From: Ginsengibacter hankyongi
GTDB taxonomy: Bacteria; Bacteroidota; Bacteroidia; Chitinophagales; Chitinophagaceae
Reading direction: 5' to 3'
NCBI RefSeq assembly: GCF_008710285.1
Contig: NZ_VYQF01000005.1
Coordinates: 62,001 to 126,000 of the forward strand
DNA length: 64,000 nt
The notes below the pieces were generated by a model, which saw only the letters and a list, made by a program, of their open reading frames with translations, was not told where the DNA came from and made no database searches. The number at the start of each line of letters is the position of its first letter. Position 1 is the first letter of the stretch. Below are positions 17,383 to 26,726 of this stretch, one piece after another. A program made the translations under genes and the position numbers.

Positions 17383-17601
17383 TTGAAGGTTAAACTGAAT
17401 GATAATTTTCCGGTAAGCACACGCACTGAAGATGGTAACCTGCAGGAAATAATACAATTTGAAGACGCAGGCAATAGCAATACAAAAATAATTTCTTCAA
17501 TGGTAGGCTGGGGTGTTGGAACAGATTGGGATAAGGTATATAAATTTTTTGAAAAAGGAAATACATAGACTTACGAAGAGATGAGCAGAATTTTCCAGTG
17601 A
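17383..17601 (+). pseudogene. SRPBCC/AHSA1-family remnant with a nonsense codon
   Basis: The frame encodes FPVSTRTEDGNLQEIIQFED, then TKIISSMVGWGVGTDWDKVY and FFEKGNT, the C-terminal part of a START/AHSA1-like (SRPBCC) protein. There is no upstream ATG and the N-terminal half, about 80 residues, is missing. At 17566-17568 a TAG interrupts the frame; reading through it gives TYEEMSRIFQ and then TGA, which fits the family ending with the usual tryptophan changed to a stop (TGG to TAG). Both lesions mark a decayed gene. Confidence 0.65.
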
Positions 17602-17628
17602 AAAAATCTAATTGAAGTTGTAGAGAAA

Positions 17629-18252
17629 TCAGGGAAGATATTTATCCAGCTTATTGGGTAATAAATAAAGGATAGGTGTAAAAAAATAAATAACGATGCT
17701 TATCCATGGAAAATAAAAAGAAATAGCTATAGCAATTCCATATAATATTGGCGAAATTAAAAATAACCTGTTTGCTTCTTTTTTTACTTCTGCCGGCAAT
17801 AATCTTTCATGAAGGGAAGGCCGTTTTATTCCATAAATCCATTGTGCATATAGCGCCAGGTTGCAACAACTAAGGTTCAATCCATACATTAAAATAGCAA
17901 ACCATTTTAATGTATTGGCAGCAAGAAACCGGGTGCTAAAGGGAACCAGACATACCATCATATAAAACAATACACCCAGGTAAATAAAATAACGATTCGT
18001 TCTGTGGATGTATTCAAAAACCATGCGATGACCAAACCACATAATTCCCAAAACAATAAAACTTATGAAATAACAAAATAATTCCTGCCGGGTTTCATAT
18101 AAGCCATGTAGAAAATCTTTCAACGAGTTTCCCTCGACCGAAGGAATTTTAAGTTCAATGGCAAGGATCGTCATTGCAACACTGAAAATGCCATCGCCTA
18201 GGGCCTCCAGCCGCCCCGCTGACATTGTAAGCCTGTCGGGTTCGATCTTCAT
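17629..18252 (-). CDS. TMEM175-family (DUF1211) membrane protein
   Basis: 207 residues with about five to six hydrophobic segments. The opening helix RLEALGDGIFSVAMTILAIE carries the pore-helix pattern of the TMEM175 potassium channel family, where FS and D are conserved. Bacterial members form tetrameric K+-selective channels (family knowledge). Here the residue before Asp is Gly instead of the more common Ser. Neighbours give no functional hint. Confidence 0.82.
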   Translation of the reverse strand: MKIEPDRLTMSAGRLEALGDGIFSVAMTILAIELKIPSVEGNSLKDFLHGLYETRQELFCYFISFIVLGIMWFGHRMVFEYIHRTNRYFIYLGVLFYMMVCLVPFSTRFLAANTLKWFAILMYGLNLSCCNLALYAQWIYGIKRPSLHERLLPAEVKKEANRLFLISPILYGIAIAISFYFPWISIVIYFFTPILYLLPNKLDKYLP

Positions 18253-18486
18253 TTTCCTAAATTAAAAATTCAATTGAACAATTGAAAGTAAACGGAACGA
18301 AATTTATTTCATGGTTATAGCCAGGGATATTTATTACAAAAGACGATTATAAAAAAGATTCATTCTTGTTATAAGTGATAAGATTTTGTAAAGTAGACGC
18401 AAAAAATATTTTAGGTAATAAAATATTAATGACCTTTATAAAAAATATTTTCTTAGATAAATAAAACTTTAATAAAAACTTACCGA

Positions 18487-19167
18487 ATGAATAAGACGTT
18501 AAAAATTATCACTTGTTTTTTATTCCTTTTTTTTGCGTATACAAGTTTACCTGCGCAACAACATTTGCCTTTTTATGACGAAATAGAACATTTTAAAAAG
18601 CTTGACAGTGCTCATTTCCCCCCTAAAAATGCGGTGTTATTTGTTGGCAGTTCATCTATTCGTAAATGGGAAGATGTACAGAACTACTTTCCAAATGAAA
18701 CGGTCATCAATCGTGGATTTGGAGGTTCCGAACTTACGGATGCGATCCGTTATGCTAATGATATTATTATACCTTATCATCCACGTGAAATCGTAATTTA
18801 TTCGGGTGAAAATGACCTTGCTTATGCTGATTCTATAACGCCGGCAATTGTGTTGAGAAGATTTGAAACCTTGTTTAATATCATTCGTTCGGCAATGCCA
18901 AAAGTTCCTGTTATTTATGTGTCCATAAAACCAAGCCCTTCAAGAGAAAGGCTAATGCCGGAAATGGAAGTTGCTAATAAACTTATCAAACAATTTTTAA
19001 AATCTAAAAACAAAACAGTATTTGTTGATGTCTATCATAAAATGCTGGATAAAAGCGGGACGCCAATGACCGATATCTTCTTAAGTGATAACTTACATAT
19101 GAATGCAAAAGGCTACCACATTTGGCAAAAAGCAATAACGCCTTACTTAGAGAGATACAAAAATTAA
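18487..19167 (+). CDS. Secreted SGNH/GDSL-family hydrolase
   Basis: 226 residues with a signal peptide (1-24, ending LPAQ). Block I is LFVGSSSIRKW with the nucleophile serine, block II NRGFGGSELTD (Gly), block III YSGENDLA (Asn), and block V DNLHMNAKGY with the Asp and His. It resembles GDSL-type lipases and platelet-activating-factor acetylhydrolase-like proteins. It probably removes acyl or acetyl groups from lipids or sugars in the periplasm; the substrate is unknown. No partner gene is next to it. Confidence 0.85.
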   Translation: MNKTLKIITCFLFLFFAYTSLPAQQHLPFYDEIEHFKKLDSAHFPPKNAVLFVGSSSIRKWEDVQNYFPNETVINRGFGGSELTDAIRYANDIIIPYHPREIVIYSGENDLAYADSITPAIVLRRFETLFNIIRSAMPKVPVIYVSIKPSPSRERLMPEMEVANKLIKQFLKSKNKTVFVDVYHKMLDKSGTPMTDIFLSDNLHMNAKGYHIWQKAITPYLERYKN

Positions 19168-19245
19168 CAGCCATCTATTTCTCTTGTATGCTATCATTAT
19201 TCGCAAGTTATTATACATCATTTTGTAGCAAAGGATTTAATTCTA

Positions 19246-20802
19246 ATGAATAGGGAAGCCGTTGTAGAAAAGATAAAAACTACTGCCATTTGGGATGTTG
19301 TGGTGATTGGTGGTGGCGCATCTGGTTTGGGTATTGCAGCAGAAGCTGCCAGCCGCGGCTATGCTACACTGTTAGTAGAGCAATCAGACTTTGCAAAATC
19401 GACTTCTTCCAAAAGCACTAAACTCGTTCATGGTGGTGTAAGGTACCTTGCGCAAGGCAATATAAGCCTTGTGAGGGAAGCAAGTGTAGAAAGGGGATTG
19501 CTCGGTAAAAATGCACCTCACCTTGTAAAAAATCAAATATTTATCATTCCGGTTTACACCTGGTGGAGCAGGTTAAAATATACAGTGGGTTTAAAATTGT
19601 ATGATTGGATATCGGGGCGTTTAAGCCTCGGGTCATCTCTTTTCATTTCACGAAACGAAGTTTTGCAAAAATTACCCGGCATTATTTCTGAAAATTTATT
19701 TGGTGGGATTTTGTATCATGACGGGCAATTTGATGATGCACGACTTGCCATCAACCTTGCTCAAACAATTTTCGATAATGGTGGATACGCTACGAATTAC
19801 ATGAAAGTTGTTGATTTAATTAAAGAAGAGGGAAAGGCTTGTGGCATCAAAGTTCTCAATACGGAAAGTAATGAACAGTATTCAATAATATCGAAGGTTG
19901 TAATTAACGCAACCGGTGTATTTGTAGATTATATTTTGCAAATGGATAAACCAGGCACAAAGAAAAATATCGCAGTAAGCCAGGGAATTCATTTGGTGCT
20001 TGACAAAAAATTTTTTCCGGGAGAGGATGCCCTGATGATTCCTGAAACCAGCGATGGCAGGGTTTTGTTTATTGTGCCATGGCATAACAAACTTTTAATG
20101 GGAACAACTGATACACCTGTGAATAATATTTCGCTTGAACCCATTGCTTTGGAGACAGAAATACAATTCATTCTGGAAACAGCAAGCGTGTATCTTACGG
20201 AGAGGCCTAAACGAAAGGATGTGTTAAGTGTTTTTGCCGGCCTTCGGCCCTTGGCTGCGCCGGACGAGGGAGGAAGTGATACAAAAGAGATTTCAAGAAG
20301 TCACAAGATACTTGTTTCAGCTTCAGGATTATTTTCAATTCTTGGAGGCAAATGGACTACCTACAGGAAAATGGGAGAGGATATGATCGACAGAGTTGAA
20401 AAGGAATTGCGTTGGAATCACATTCCATCTGTAACTGCTTCCTTACATATTCATGGATACGCAACAGAGCCTAACCAAATGAATCCGCTGTATTATTATG
20501 GGAGTGATGAAGCTTTCATCAAAAAATTAATTGAAGAAAAGGGCAATAGATGGATCAGTGAAAAATTGCAAATTTACGAAGCGCAGGTTATTTGGGCTAT
20601 AAGAGAAGAGATGGCAAGAACAGCAGAAGATATATTGAGCAGAAGAACGAGAGCGTTATTCCTGGATGCGAAAGAAAGCATTACTGTGGCCCCTTTAGTT
20701 GCTACAGTAATGGCCCAGGAAATGAATAAAGATGAGGATTGGATAAATGAGCAAATAGAAATATTTAATAGTGTTGCATCCAATTATGTGCTTGAAAATT
20801 GA
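19246..20802 (+). CDS. glpD: Aerobic glycerol-3-phosphate dehydrogenase
   Basis: 518 residues, the normal GlpD length. The FAD-binding motif VVIGGGASGLGIAAEAASRG lies near residues 19-38, followed by KSTKLVHGGVRYL, LVLDKKFFPGEDALMIP and LLMGTTDTP. ILGGKWTTYRKMGEDMID starts the C-terminal part. It oxidises glycerol-3-phosphate to dihydroxyacetone phosphate at the membrane, passing electrons to quinone. It starts the glycerol block; glpK follows after 87 bases and glpF after that. Confidence 0.95.
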   Translation: MNREAVVEKIKTTAIWDVVVIGGGASGLGIAAEAASRGYATLLVEQSDFAKSTSSKSTKLVHGGVRYLAQGNISLVREASVERGLLGKNAPHLVKNQIFIIPVYTWWSRLKYTVGLKLYDWISGRLSLGSSLFISRNEVLQKLPGIISENLFGGILYHDGQFDDARLAINLAQTIFDNGGYATNYMKVVDLIKEEGKACGIKVLNTESNEQYSIISKVVINATGVFVDYILQMDKPGTKKNIAVSQGIHLVLDKKFFPGEDALMIPETSDGRVLFIVPWHNKLLMGTTDTPVNNISLEPIALETEIQFILETASVYLTERPKRKDVLSVFAGLRPLAAPDEGGSDTKEISRSHKILVSASGLFSILGGKWTTYRKMGEDMIDRVEKELRWNHIPSVTASLHIHGYATEPNQMNPLYYYGSDEAFIKKLIEEKGNRWISEKLQIYEAQVIWAIREEMARTAEDILSRRTRALFLDAKESITVAPLVATVMAQEMNKDEDWINEQIEIFNSVASNYVLEN

Positions 20803-20889
20803 TAGGTGAAAATTATTCTCTACTCTCAATCATTTTATTTTCTATTAATTTTAAATCAGTTATTTTAGTTTGTCTCAAATTGCGATTGC

Positions 20890-22380
20890 ATGTCAAAATA
20901 CATCTTATCCTTCGACCAGGGAACAACGAGTTCCCGTGCTATAATTTTTGATAAAAAAGGCTCGATAAAAGCAATGGCCCAAAAAGAATTCACTCAGATA
21001 TTTCCCCAGCCCGGCTGGGTTGAGCATGATGGAAATGAAATATGGTACACGCAATTGGGCGTGGCTACAGAAGTAGTTTTAAAAGCCGGCCTCACTGTCC
21101 ATGATATTGCCGCAATAGGTATTACCAATCAAAGAGAGACAACTTTGGTATGGCACAGGCATACACATCAACCGATTTATAACGCAATCGTTTGGCAGGA
21201 CCGCCGCACATCTGAATATTGTGATGAATTAAAAAAAATGGGACATGCCGAAGATATTCAACAAAAAACCGGGCTTGTTATTGATGCATATTTTTCTGCG
21301 ACTAAATTAAAATGGATTTTAGATAATATAGAAGGAGCCAGACAAAAAGCAGAGAGTGGCGATTTATGCTTCGGAACAATTGATTCATGGTTGTTATTTA
21401 AGCTTACTAACGGTAAAGTACACACGACAGATGTGACCAATGCTTCCCGAACGATGTTGTTTAATATTCACACATTACATTGGGATGAAGATTTATTGAA
21501 ATTATTTGATATTCCTGCATCAATGTTGCCGGAAGTAAAATCGAGTAGCGAAATTTACGGCTATACTGAACAAATTTTAACGGCCAGGCAAATACCGGTA
21601 TGCGGAATTGCCGGAGACCAGCAGGCAGCGCTGTTTGGGCAAATGTGTATTAAACCAGGCATGGTAAAAAATACTTATGGCACGGGATGTTTTATGTTGA
21701 TGAATACAGGAGATAAACCAGTGCTAAGTAAAAATAATTTACTTACAACAATTGCCTGGAAAATTGGTGATGTAACAACTTATGCTTTAGAAGGTGGTGT
21801 GTTTATTGGCGGCGCTGTTGTGCAATGGTTAAGGGATGGCCTGGGCATAATTAAAAATTCACCGGATGTTGAAAAGTTAGCAACGTCAGTAAATGATAAC
21901 GGTGGTGTTTATTTTGTTCCTGCCTTTGCAGGCCTCGGAGCGCCTTACTGGAACCAGTTTGCAAGAGGAACGATGCTTGGAATTACAAGAGGAACTACCA
22001 CTGCACATATTGCAAGAGCATCTATTGAAAGTATTGCATTGCAAACAATGGATGTTTTACAAGCCATGAATGCAGATGCTTCCTTACCTATAAGGGAATT
22101 GCGGGTAGATGGTGGCGCAACAGCAAATGATCTTTTAATGCAATATCAGAGTGATATGATGGATTGTAAAGTAATTCGCCCAAAGATAACGGAGACGACC
22201 GCTTTAGGCGCTGCATACCTTGCAGGCCTTGCAATAGGTTTTTGGAAAGATACGAGTGAGATAGAAAATTATTGGGAAGCAGAAAAATCTTTTGAACCGC
22301 AAATGAAAGATGAAGCACGACAAAAGGTAATTCATCAATGGAAGAAAGCGATCAAAGCAGCACAAGCATGGGCTGATTAA
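20890..22380 (+). CDS. glpK: Glycerol kinase
   Basis: 496 residues. The FGGY fold is marked by [33 protein letters not shown], the catalytic Asp in [15 protein letters not shown], and [13 protein letters not shown] and [15 protein letters not shown] in the second half. It phosphorylates glycerol that enters through GlpF; the product is used by GlpD. It lies between glpD and glpF on the same strand. No regulator gene is attached. Confidence 0.97.
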   Translation: MSKYILSFDQGTTSSRAIIFDKKGSIKAMAQKEFTQIFPQPGWVEHDGNEIWYTQLGVATEVVLKAGLTVHDIAAIGITNQRETTLVWHRHTHQPIYNAIVWQDRRTSEYCDELKKMGHAEDIQQKTGLVIDAYFSATKLKWILDNIEGARQKAESGDLCFGTIDSWLLFKLTNGKVHTTDVTNASRTMLFNIHTLHWDEDLLKLFDIPASMLPEVKSSSEIYGYTEQILTARQIPVCGIAGDQQAALFGQMCIKPGMVKNTYGTGCFMLMNTGDKPVLSKNNLLTTIAWKIGDVTTYALEGGVFIGGAVVQWLRDGLGIIKNSPDVEKLATSVNDNGGVYFVPAFAGLGAPYWNQFARGTMLGITRGTTTAHIARASIESIALQTMDVLQAMNADASLPIRELRVDGGATANDLLMQYQSDMMDCKVIRPKITETTALGAAYLAGLAIGFWKDTSEIENYWEAEKSFEPQMKDEARQKVIHQWKKAIKAAQAWAD

Positions 22381-22429
22381 ATACAACCTGAATTTTCAAT
22401 TTTCAATTATAAATTCTCAATCATTTTAA

Positions 22430-23134
22430 ATGTCAATTTTTCTAAGTGAATTTTTAGGAACCGCCATATTGATCGCCTTTGGAAACGGCGTGGTAGCCAA
22501 CGTGGTTTTAAATAAAACCAAAGGGCAGAACAGCGGCTGGATAGTTATTGCCTTTGGATGGGCAATTGCAGTTTTTGCAGGTGTATTTGTTTCTGCTAAA
22601 TACAGTGGTGCACATTTGAATCCTGCTGTTACATTAGCATTAGTATATCTTAAAAAAATAAGCTGGAATGTAGTGCCTCAATATTTAGCCGGGCAATTAC
22701 TTGGAGCTATGACAGGAAGCGTAATTGTCTGGCTTTCTTATTTGCAACATTATAAAGCAACCGAAAATGCAGAAGGTATTCTTGCAACCTTTGCTACCAG
22801 CCCAGCGGTTAAAAGTTCAGGCCACAATTTTCTTACAGAATTTTTGGCAACATTTATTTTTGTACTCAGTATCTTATTTATTGTTGCTCCTTCTAACAGT
22901 CTTGGCTCGTTAGATGCTTTACCAGTTGCGTTATTAGTGCTGGGTATTGGATTGAGTTTTGGTGGCCCCACTGGTTATGCAATTAACCCCGTTCGGGATC
23001 TTGGGCCAAGAATAGTACATCAGTTATTACCCATAACACATAAAGGTGGCAGTGAGTGGAAATATGCACTGGTGCCCATTTTGGGTCCGTTAGCCGGCGG
23101 ACTTTTAGCAGCAATTGTTTTTTCATTTATATAA
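22430..23134 (+). CDS. glpF: Glycerol facilitator (aquaporin family)
   Basis: 234 residues with six hydrophobic helices. The first pore motif is intact, HLNPAVTLA. The second reads NPVRDLGPR rather than the usual NPARDLGPR, an unusual Ala to Val change beside the pore asparagine. The Arg of the selectivity filter and the Asp typical of glycerol channels are present. It lets glycerol diffuse across the inner membrane to GlpK, whose gene ends 49 bases upstream. Confidence 0.93.
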   Translation: MSIFLSEFLGTAILIAFGNGVVANVVLNKTKGQNSGWIVIAFGWAIAVFAGVFVSAKYSGAHLNPAVTLALVYLKKISWNVVPQYLAGQLLGAMTGSVIVWLSYLQHYKATENAEGILATFATSPAVKSSGHNFLTEFLATFIFVLSILFIVAPSNSLGSLDALPVALLVLGIGLSFGGPTGYAINPVRDLGPRIVHQLLPITHKGGSEWKYALVPILGPLAGGLLAAIVFSFI

Positions 23135-23184
23135 ATTTATTTTGTACAACCTGCTGGGCATAGGGCGCAAAATTGTATCCTTCG

Positions 23185-23192
23185 TATCTTTG
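23185..23192 (+). promoter_or_regulatory. Candidate -7 box (TATCTTTG) for lipB
   Basis: A TAnnTTTG match 18 bases before the TTG start of lipB, giving a very short leader. The expected -33 position has no good TTTG, so it is a partial match. Confidence 0.45.
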
Positions 23193-23210
23193 TAAATCAA
23201 ATATTTTGAT

Positions 23211-23981
23211 TTGGACAAACAACCTGTAATTTTTGAAGACCTTGGTATTATCAATTATAAATCTGCGTGGGATTACCAGGAAATGCTGGTAAAGAAAAAC
23301 CTGGATATAAAATCAGAAATAAGAAAAGCTGAGGCGAGTGGCATCCCTATTCATGTTCCGGAATTTACAGTTCGCAATACGACAACAAACTATCTTTTAT
23401 TTTGCGAGCATCCGCCTGTGTACACGTTAGGTAAGAGTGGCCACATGGAAAACGTCTTGTTGAGTGAAGATGAAATGGAAGAAAAAGAAATCGAATTTTT
23501 TAAAACGAACAGGGGAGGCGATATTACCTTTCACGGATTGCAGCAAGTGGTTGGTTATCCCATTTTAGATCTTGAAAATTTTTATACTGATATCGGTAAA
23601 TATCTTCGGAGCCTTGAGGAAGTTATTATTCTTACCATTGCCGAATATGGGATTAAAGGTGAAAGAAGTAAAGGTGAAACTGGCGTATGGATCGATGCGG
23701 GGGTGTTAGGTAAGGAAAGAAAAATATGCGCCATGGGCATACGTTGCAGCCGGTGGATTACAATGCATGGCTTTGCCTTAAACGTAAATACAGATCTTAG
23801 TTATTTCTCCAATATAATTCCATGTGGTATAGTAAATAAACAAGTCACTTCTGTTGAGAAAGAACTTGGGCACGAGGTAGATTTTGAAGAAATAAAAGAA
23901 AAAATTAAAAGAAATTTTGAGCAGGTTTTTAATGTAGAAATTATTTTATCAAATACCCATTTACATCAAGTGCCGGCATAG
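23211..23981 (+). CDS. lipB: Octanoyl-[acyl-carrier-protein] transferase (lipoate synthesis)
   Basis: 256 residues from a TTG start; the next in-frame ATG would cut into the conserved region. LFCEHPPVYTLGKSG, NRGGDITFHGLQQVVGYPI, KICAMGIRCSRWITMHGFAL and IIPCGI match LipB, with the catalytic cysteine in PCGI and lysine in KICAMG. It moves octanoate from ACP to lipoyl domains. The usual HGPGQ motif reads HGLQQ here. It converges on and overlaps the next gene by 41 bases. LipA is not in the window. Confidence 0.93.
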   Translation: MDKQPVIFEDLGIINYKSAWDYQEMLVKKNLDIKSEIRKAEASGIPIHVPEFTVRNTTTNYLLFCEHPPVYTLGKSGHMENVLLSEDEMEEKEIEFFKTNRGGDITFHGLQQVVGYPILDLENFYTDIGKYLRSLEEVIILTIAEYGIKGERSKGETGVWIDAGVLGKERKICAMGIRCSRWITMHGFALNVNTDLSYFSNIIPCGIVNKQVTSVEKELGHEVDFEEIKEKIKRNFEQVFNVEIILSNTHLHQVPA

Positions 23982-24648
23982 GCTGGCCATCTTTGGGAAT
24001 ATAAAATTTGTGTCTTTCTACCAACGCGCCATCCGCGTATAATTCAAAATTAAAGAGACCCGCATGAATAAAGTTTACTTTATCCAGTGTTAAATAAGGC
24101 TCGGTAATTTTTTTTATTTCAAATATCGGAGTGCCATCGTTTTCAAAAAATTTAATAGAATATTTTTTCTTGTTCGCATCCGGCAAAGAAATAATAACGT
24201 TATTTTCTTTACCTGTATAAACCAGTTTAGATGGAATAAAAAATGTTTGTACCGGCGGTCCCTGTTTAACTATTTCTTTTATCTCATTTACTTCCGCAAT
24301 TGTTTTCGATGTATCAATGCCGGGCCTGTGCGATTGTGTAAACATATATGTACCTCCTTCAAAAGAAATAAAAACACGGTAATACTGTGAAGGAATAAAT
24401 TCTTTTGAATCAACAAAACCATTGTTTCTTGCGCTTACATTTAGTACACTTCCGATTGTTGTAAAATTTTTAAGGCTATCGTAAGACCGTTGTATATTAA
24501 TTGTAGTAAGAGAATTAAAAGGATTAACCCAAGATACCAAAACCTTAGTACCTAATTGTGTTACCGAAATTTTGGGAAGCGTATCCTGTGCCAAAGAAAT
24601 TTTATGCAACACTATCAAAGAAAGTATAATAAAAATTGACTTACGCAT
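23941..24648 (-). CDS. Secreted hypothetical protein, fibronectin-like N-terminal part
   Basis: 235 residues with a signal peptide (1-20, ending SLAQ). VLVSWVNPFNSLTTINIQRS and YYRVFISFEGGTY look like a fibronectin type III-like domain at about 25-110; a second beta-rich part follows. The protein ends without a sorting domain. I do not recognise the family. The 3' end overlaps the lipB 3' end by 41 bases on the other strand. Confidence 0.65.
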   Translation of the reverse strand: MRKSIFIILSLIVLHKISLAQDTLPKISVTQLGTKVLVSWVNPFNSLTTINIQRSYDSLKNFTTIGSVLNVSARNNGFVDSKEFIPSQYYRVFISFEGGTYMFTQSHRPGIDTSKTIAEVNEIKEIVKQGPPVQTFFIPSKLVYTGKENNVIISLPDANKKKYSIKFFENDGTPIFEIKKITEPYLTLDKVNFIHAGLFNFELYADGALVERHKFYIPKDGQPMPALDVNGYLIK

Positions 24649-24709
24649 AGGAACCGGACGAAGCTATTTGTTTTTTCAAATTGTAAATATAACTTGTTGT
24701 TAAATGAAT

Positions 24710-25621
24710 TTAAAAATTGAGCATTCCTTCCGGTAACGATTTATTTCCCTGCAAACCGCCGGTATGAGTGCAGAGGATGTTTGATCCTTCCGGAAAATAT
24801 TTTTTCTCAACAAGATCATACACGCCAAACATCATCTTTCCTGTATAAACAAAATCCAATGGGATTTTATTGTCCATATAAAATGAATTCATATATGATA
24901 TGAGATTATTATTTCTTTTGGCATAGCCACCAAAATGATATTCATAAATAATTGAGGAAACTTTTGAAGATTCAATACCTAACAATTCCAGTTTTTCTTC
25001 AACATCATTTAAATTTTTTAAAACAGGGAAACCAATAATTTTAGCTTCACTATCGCTTCCCTTTATCAGCCCTGCAATGGTTGTTGCACTACCAATTGCA
25101 CAGCATATATGTGAATAGTTTTCCGCATTGAAATAATTGCAGATTAATTTTGCTCCGTCAGCACCTTTTTGTGAAAAGCCTCCTTCCGGAATTAATGTAT
25201 GATCGCCATATTTTTTTATCAGTTCTCCATGAAATTTTTCTTCATTAATGTTTTTATAGAGTTCCCTGCTGATAAATTCAAGTTGCATTCCGTTCTCAAG
25301 ACAATAAAGCAAAGTATGCGACAATTCTTTTGGTTTTTCGGCCCGAACAAACCCTATACTTTTTATCCCGGCTTTCCTGCACGCAAAAGCGGTGGCGGCA
25401 AGGTGATTGGAATAGGCGCCCCCAAAAGTTATAATAAGTTTATGGAATGAATTTTTTGCTTCGTCCAAAAAATAACTCAATTTAAAAATCTTATTTCCTG
25501 AAATTACCGGATCAATCAAATCCAGCCGAAGCATCGACACGGATATTTTACTTTCATCAAGCAGTTTATTTTGCAATAAATCAATTCTAATATTATCAGT
25601 TTTGCTTAGAAGGTCTATCAT
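24710..25621 (-). CDS. PLP-dependent ACC deaminase/D-cysteine desulfhydrase-like enzyme
   Basis: 303 residues of the fold-II PLP family. SGNKIFKLSYFLDEA holds the likely PLP lysine, TFGGAYSNHLAATAFACRKAG binds substrate, and AIGSATTIAGLIKG and TGGLQGN form the phosphate loop. The family removes ammonia from aminocyclopropane carboxylate or breaks D-cysteine into pyruvate, H2S and ammonia; which one applies here is not decidable, but D-cysteine desulfhydrase is common in bacteria without ethylene precursors. It diverges from the nucleotidyltransferase gene. Confidence 0.85.
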   Translation of the reverse strand: MIDLLSKTDNIRIDLLQNKLLDESKISVSMLRLDLIDPVISGNKIFKLSYFLDEAKNSFHKLIITFGGAYSNHLAATAFACRKAGIKSIGFVRAEKPKELSHTLLYCLENGMQLEFISRELYKNINEEKFHGELIKKYGDHTLIPEGGFSQKGADGAKLICNYFNAENYSHICCAIGSATTIAGLIKGSDSEAKIIGFPVLKNLNDVEEKLELLGIESSKVSSIIYEYHFGGYAKRNNNLISYMNSFYMDNKIPLDFVYTGKMMFGVYDLVEKKYFPEGSNILCTHTGGLQGNKSLPEGMLNF

Positions 25622-25731
25622 TTGGAATTTATAGCATAAAAATTGTTTCTTACTTTCGCAGGCAAATTTAATGAGCTTTGTAATTTATAAATAGTTATAA
25701 TCTTTAGAATAAACTTAAACAATAAGACGAT

Positions 25732-26631
25732 ATGAAACCTACACTTTTAATTTTGGCTGCAGGAATGGGAAGCCGTTATGGGGGAATAAAACAAATGGAT
25801 TCTTTTGGCCCATCTGGTGAAACCATTATAGACTATTCAATCTATGATGCAATAAGAAGCGGATTTGGTAAGATTGTTTTTATAATACGCGAAGATTTTG
25901 CTGAAGCCTTTAAAAATATTTTTGAATCAAAACTAAAAGGTAAAGTTGAAACGGATTATGTAATGCAGGAAATGGATTCATTTACAAATGGCTTTAAGCC
26001 TTCTGTAGAACGTACAAAGCCGTGGGGAACTGCCCATGCAGTGTTATGCGCCAAAGATGCGATTAATGAACCGTTTGCTGTTATTAATGCAGATGATTTT
26101 TATGGAAGAGATGCTTTTGAAAAAGCTGCGAAGTTTTTAAGGGAAGAAGTTTCACCGCAAACCTGGTGCATCATAGGTTACCAGCTAGCGAAAACACTTT
26201 CTGAAAATGGGACCGTTAGTCGCGGTGTTTGCCAGGTTGATGAAAATGGAAATTTAATGAGCATCGCAGAACGTGTAAAAATTTACCCTGAAGGAAATAA
26301 AATTATTTATGAAGAAAATGATGCTAAAACAGAACTACCATCCGATACTCCGGTAAGTATGAATTTCTGGTGTTTCCATCAAAATGCATTTGATTATATT
26401 CAACAATTATTTAAAAAATTTTTAGAGGAAAATGGGTATAAGCCAAAGGCCGAATTTTTTATCCCAATAGTTGGGGATGCTTTTATAAAAGAAAAGATTG
26501 GACAAATAAAAGTAATAGAAACTTCTTCGCAATGGTTTGGTGTTACTTACAAAGAAGATGCACCGGGCGTAAAACAAAGTATCCAGGCATTAATTGAAAG
26601 CGGCGCGTATCCTAAGAAGTTATGGGATTGA
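25732..26631 (+). CDS. Sugar nucleotidyltransferase
   Basis: 299 residues. LLILAAGMGSRYGGIKQMDS is the nucleotide-binding loop of NTP transferases, followed by KPWGTAHAVLCA and the metal site VINADDFYGRDAF. VSMNFWCFHQNAF and PIVGDAFI are also typical of sugar-1-phosphate nucleotidyltransferases. It likely makes an NDP-sugar from a sugar-1-phosphate, but base and sugar are unknown. No polysaccharide cluster surrounds it. Confidence 0.85.
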   Translation: MKPTLLILAAGMGSRYGGIKQMDSFGPSGETIIDYSIYDAIRSGFGKIVFIIREDFAEAFKNIFESKLKGKVETDYVMQEMDSFTNGFKPSVERTKPWGTAHAVLCAKDAINEPFAVINADDFYGRDAFEKAAKFLREEVSPQTWCIIGYQLAKTLSENGTVSRGVCQVDENGNLMSIAERVKIYPEGNKIIYEENDAKTELPSDTPVSMNFWCFHQNAFDYIQQLFKKFLEENGYKPKAEFFIPIVGDAFIKEKIGQIKVIETSSQWFGVTYKEDAPGVKQSIQALIESGAYPKKLWD

Positions 26632-26726
26632 TGGATCAACTTTTGCGAGTAGCCGATTAGAGAATGTTGAATTGTCAAGGATGTTCATTAACATCGTACA
26701 TCACACTTTGACATTTTCAAGTCGCG

